Source of the DNA: Circinella minor
Taxonomy: Eukaryota > Mucoromycota > Mucoromycetes > Mucorales > Lichtheimiaceae
DNA length: 64,000 bases
Assembly (NCBI GenBank): GCA_016758965.1
Contig: JAEPRB010000118.1
Location: 1-64,000, forward strand
Direction: 5' to 3'
Of this stretch, positions 63,233 to 64,000 are shown piece after piece; the first letter of the stretch is position 1; the number at the start of each line of letters is the position of its first letter. A program made the position numbers and the translations under genes. Below the pieces are notes generated by a model. It worked only from the letters and a program-made list of their open reading frames with translations, did no database searches and had not been told where the DNA came from.

Positions 63233-64000
63233 AAAGTTCATACATTATTAGCGTCAATATTATAAAAAGTTATTGTTGTCATGAACTGCATCAATAGTGT
63301 CACAATGGAATATAACTGTAATGAACATAATAGGCGTGAAAGAAAAAACAGAAGAAAGAAATCCTAATGTCGGGAAGAAAATCTAATGGAACAAAAGCAT
63401 TATCTAATGGATAATTCAGGATTGCGTGTGTGGAGATGAAAATTCTATTGATGTTAATGATTCCAAGAACATTGTCGACAAACCGAACCATTAATAAGGA
63501 ATCTACCATTAGTTGAACTATTGCCATTGAATCCAGCGCTATGGAATCGAGTTTATTTGAAGTGATAAGTATGTCTTCAAAAGTGTTAACTGTAGTTGCA
63601 ACATAATTTAGTGTTAACAGATCTAAATTCTATTATAGCACTACAAATATATACAGATAGCAGCAGCAATAATAATTTCCTTAAAGGCATCTGTAAAAAG
63701 AATTAAAATCATGTACTATTTGTGGCACCATTGAGTGTAAAGGGAACAACAAGAAAGCAAAATCGATTGTAGAGACAGAAAAATGCTCGAACATATTCAG
63801 TACGTATAACAAATAGCGTGCTATTATCATTCTTTTCAAAAGTTATAAGTTTCTATCTATATATAAAATATAATTGTCATTTTACAATAGGATAATCTTC
63901 CTTTCGCTTCGCTACTGGGGCATCTCCTAATTGGGAACAATTAATTTTATCTGCCTTATACATGGTATCCGGGCCCAAAATTAAAGAATACAGAGAAATT
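63233..64000 (-). repeat. Right arm of the long inverted repeat, cut by the window end
   Basis: This arm is the reverse complement of 61657-62429 (positions sum to 125657) and is still matching at the last base of the window. On its + strand, a frame near 63697-63810 reads KSCTICGTIECKGNNKKAK, then ETEKC, a Cys pattern like a small zinc-binding domain. Stops on both sides mean it is at best a decayed transposon gene. The same frame exists on the minus strand of the left arm. Confidence 0.9.

Overview
The window looks like nuclear DNA of an early-diverging fungus, most probably a Mucoromycota relative; this rests on gene content and architecture and is an inference. Genes are split by short introns (about 45-200 nt, GT-AG with one GC-AG). 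Intergenic DNA is very AT-rich and full of homopolymers and microsatellites. The gene set mixes fungal markers (GH17 beta-1,3-glucanase, xylose reductase, Zn(II)2Cys6 regulator, AreA/Nit2-type GATA factor, DPBB/RlpA-like secreted protein) with genes kept by early fungi and animals but lost from many model yeasts (translin, CacyBP/SIP, NAT9, a U11/U12-65K-like minor spliceosome protein).

Layout. 0.4-10 kb: xylose reductase (-), EF-hand protein (+), a Tc1/mariner-type MITE copy, an N/Q/P/Y-rich protein (+), and a large disordered protein with DT-P-Y repeats (-). 12-19.8 kb: Zn2Cys6 regulator (-), then FSH1-type serine hydrolase (-) divergent from a His/Pro-rich type II membrane protein (+). 21.5-32.5 kb: GH17 glucanase (+), 65K-like protein (-) sharing a 130-bp promoter region with NAT9 (+), then CacyBP/SIP and translin in tandem (+). 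33.1-35.6 kb: coiled-coil protein with a hydrophobic tail (-). 35.6-40.4 kb: nearly 5 kb without a recognisable gene. 40.4-44.4 kb: a cyclin K/Ctk2-type cyclin (-) and a secreted DPBB protein with five internal repeats (+). 46.4-47.95 kb: a decayed gene for an SR-type splicing factor (RRM, CCHC knuckle, RS tail). 48.7-54.3 kb: membrane-anchored methyltransferase (+) convergent with the GPI transamidase subunit GAA1 (-). 55.2-58.3 kb: AreA/Nit2/Gaf1-like GATA factor (-). 60.2-64 kb: nested transposon debris. It holds a frameshifted Tc1/mariner transposase, a complete 649-bp MITE, and a near-perfect inverted repeat with arms of at least 0.77 kb, cut by the window end.

The genes are ordinary eukaryotic housekeeping and regulatory loci and do not form one pathway. 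No tRNA, rRNA or CRISPR was found. The observations most worth following are the minor-spliceosome 65K-like protein without a second RRM, the SR-factor pseudogene, the transposon nest with its inverted repeat, and the repeat proteins at 7.9-10.1 and 43.2-44.4 kb. Exon joins were worked out by hand from reading frame and splice consensus.
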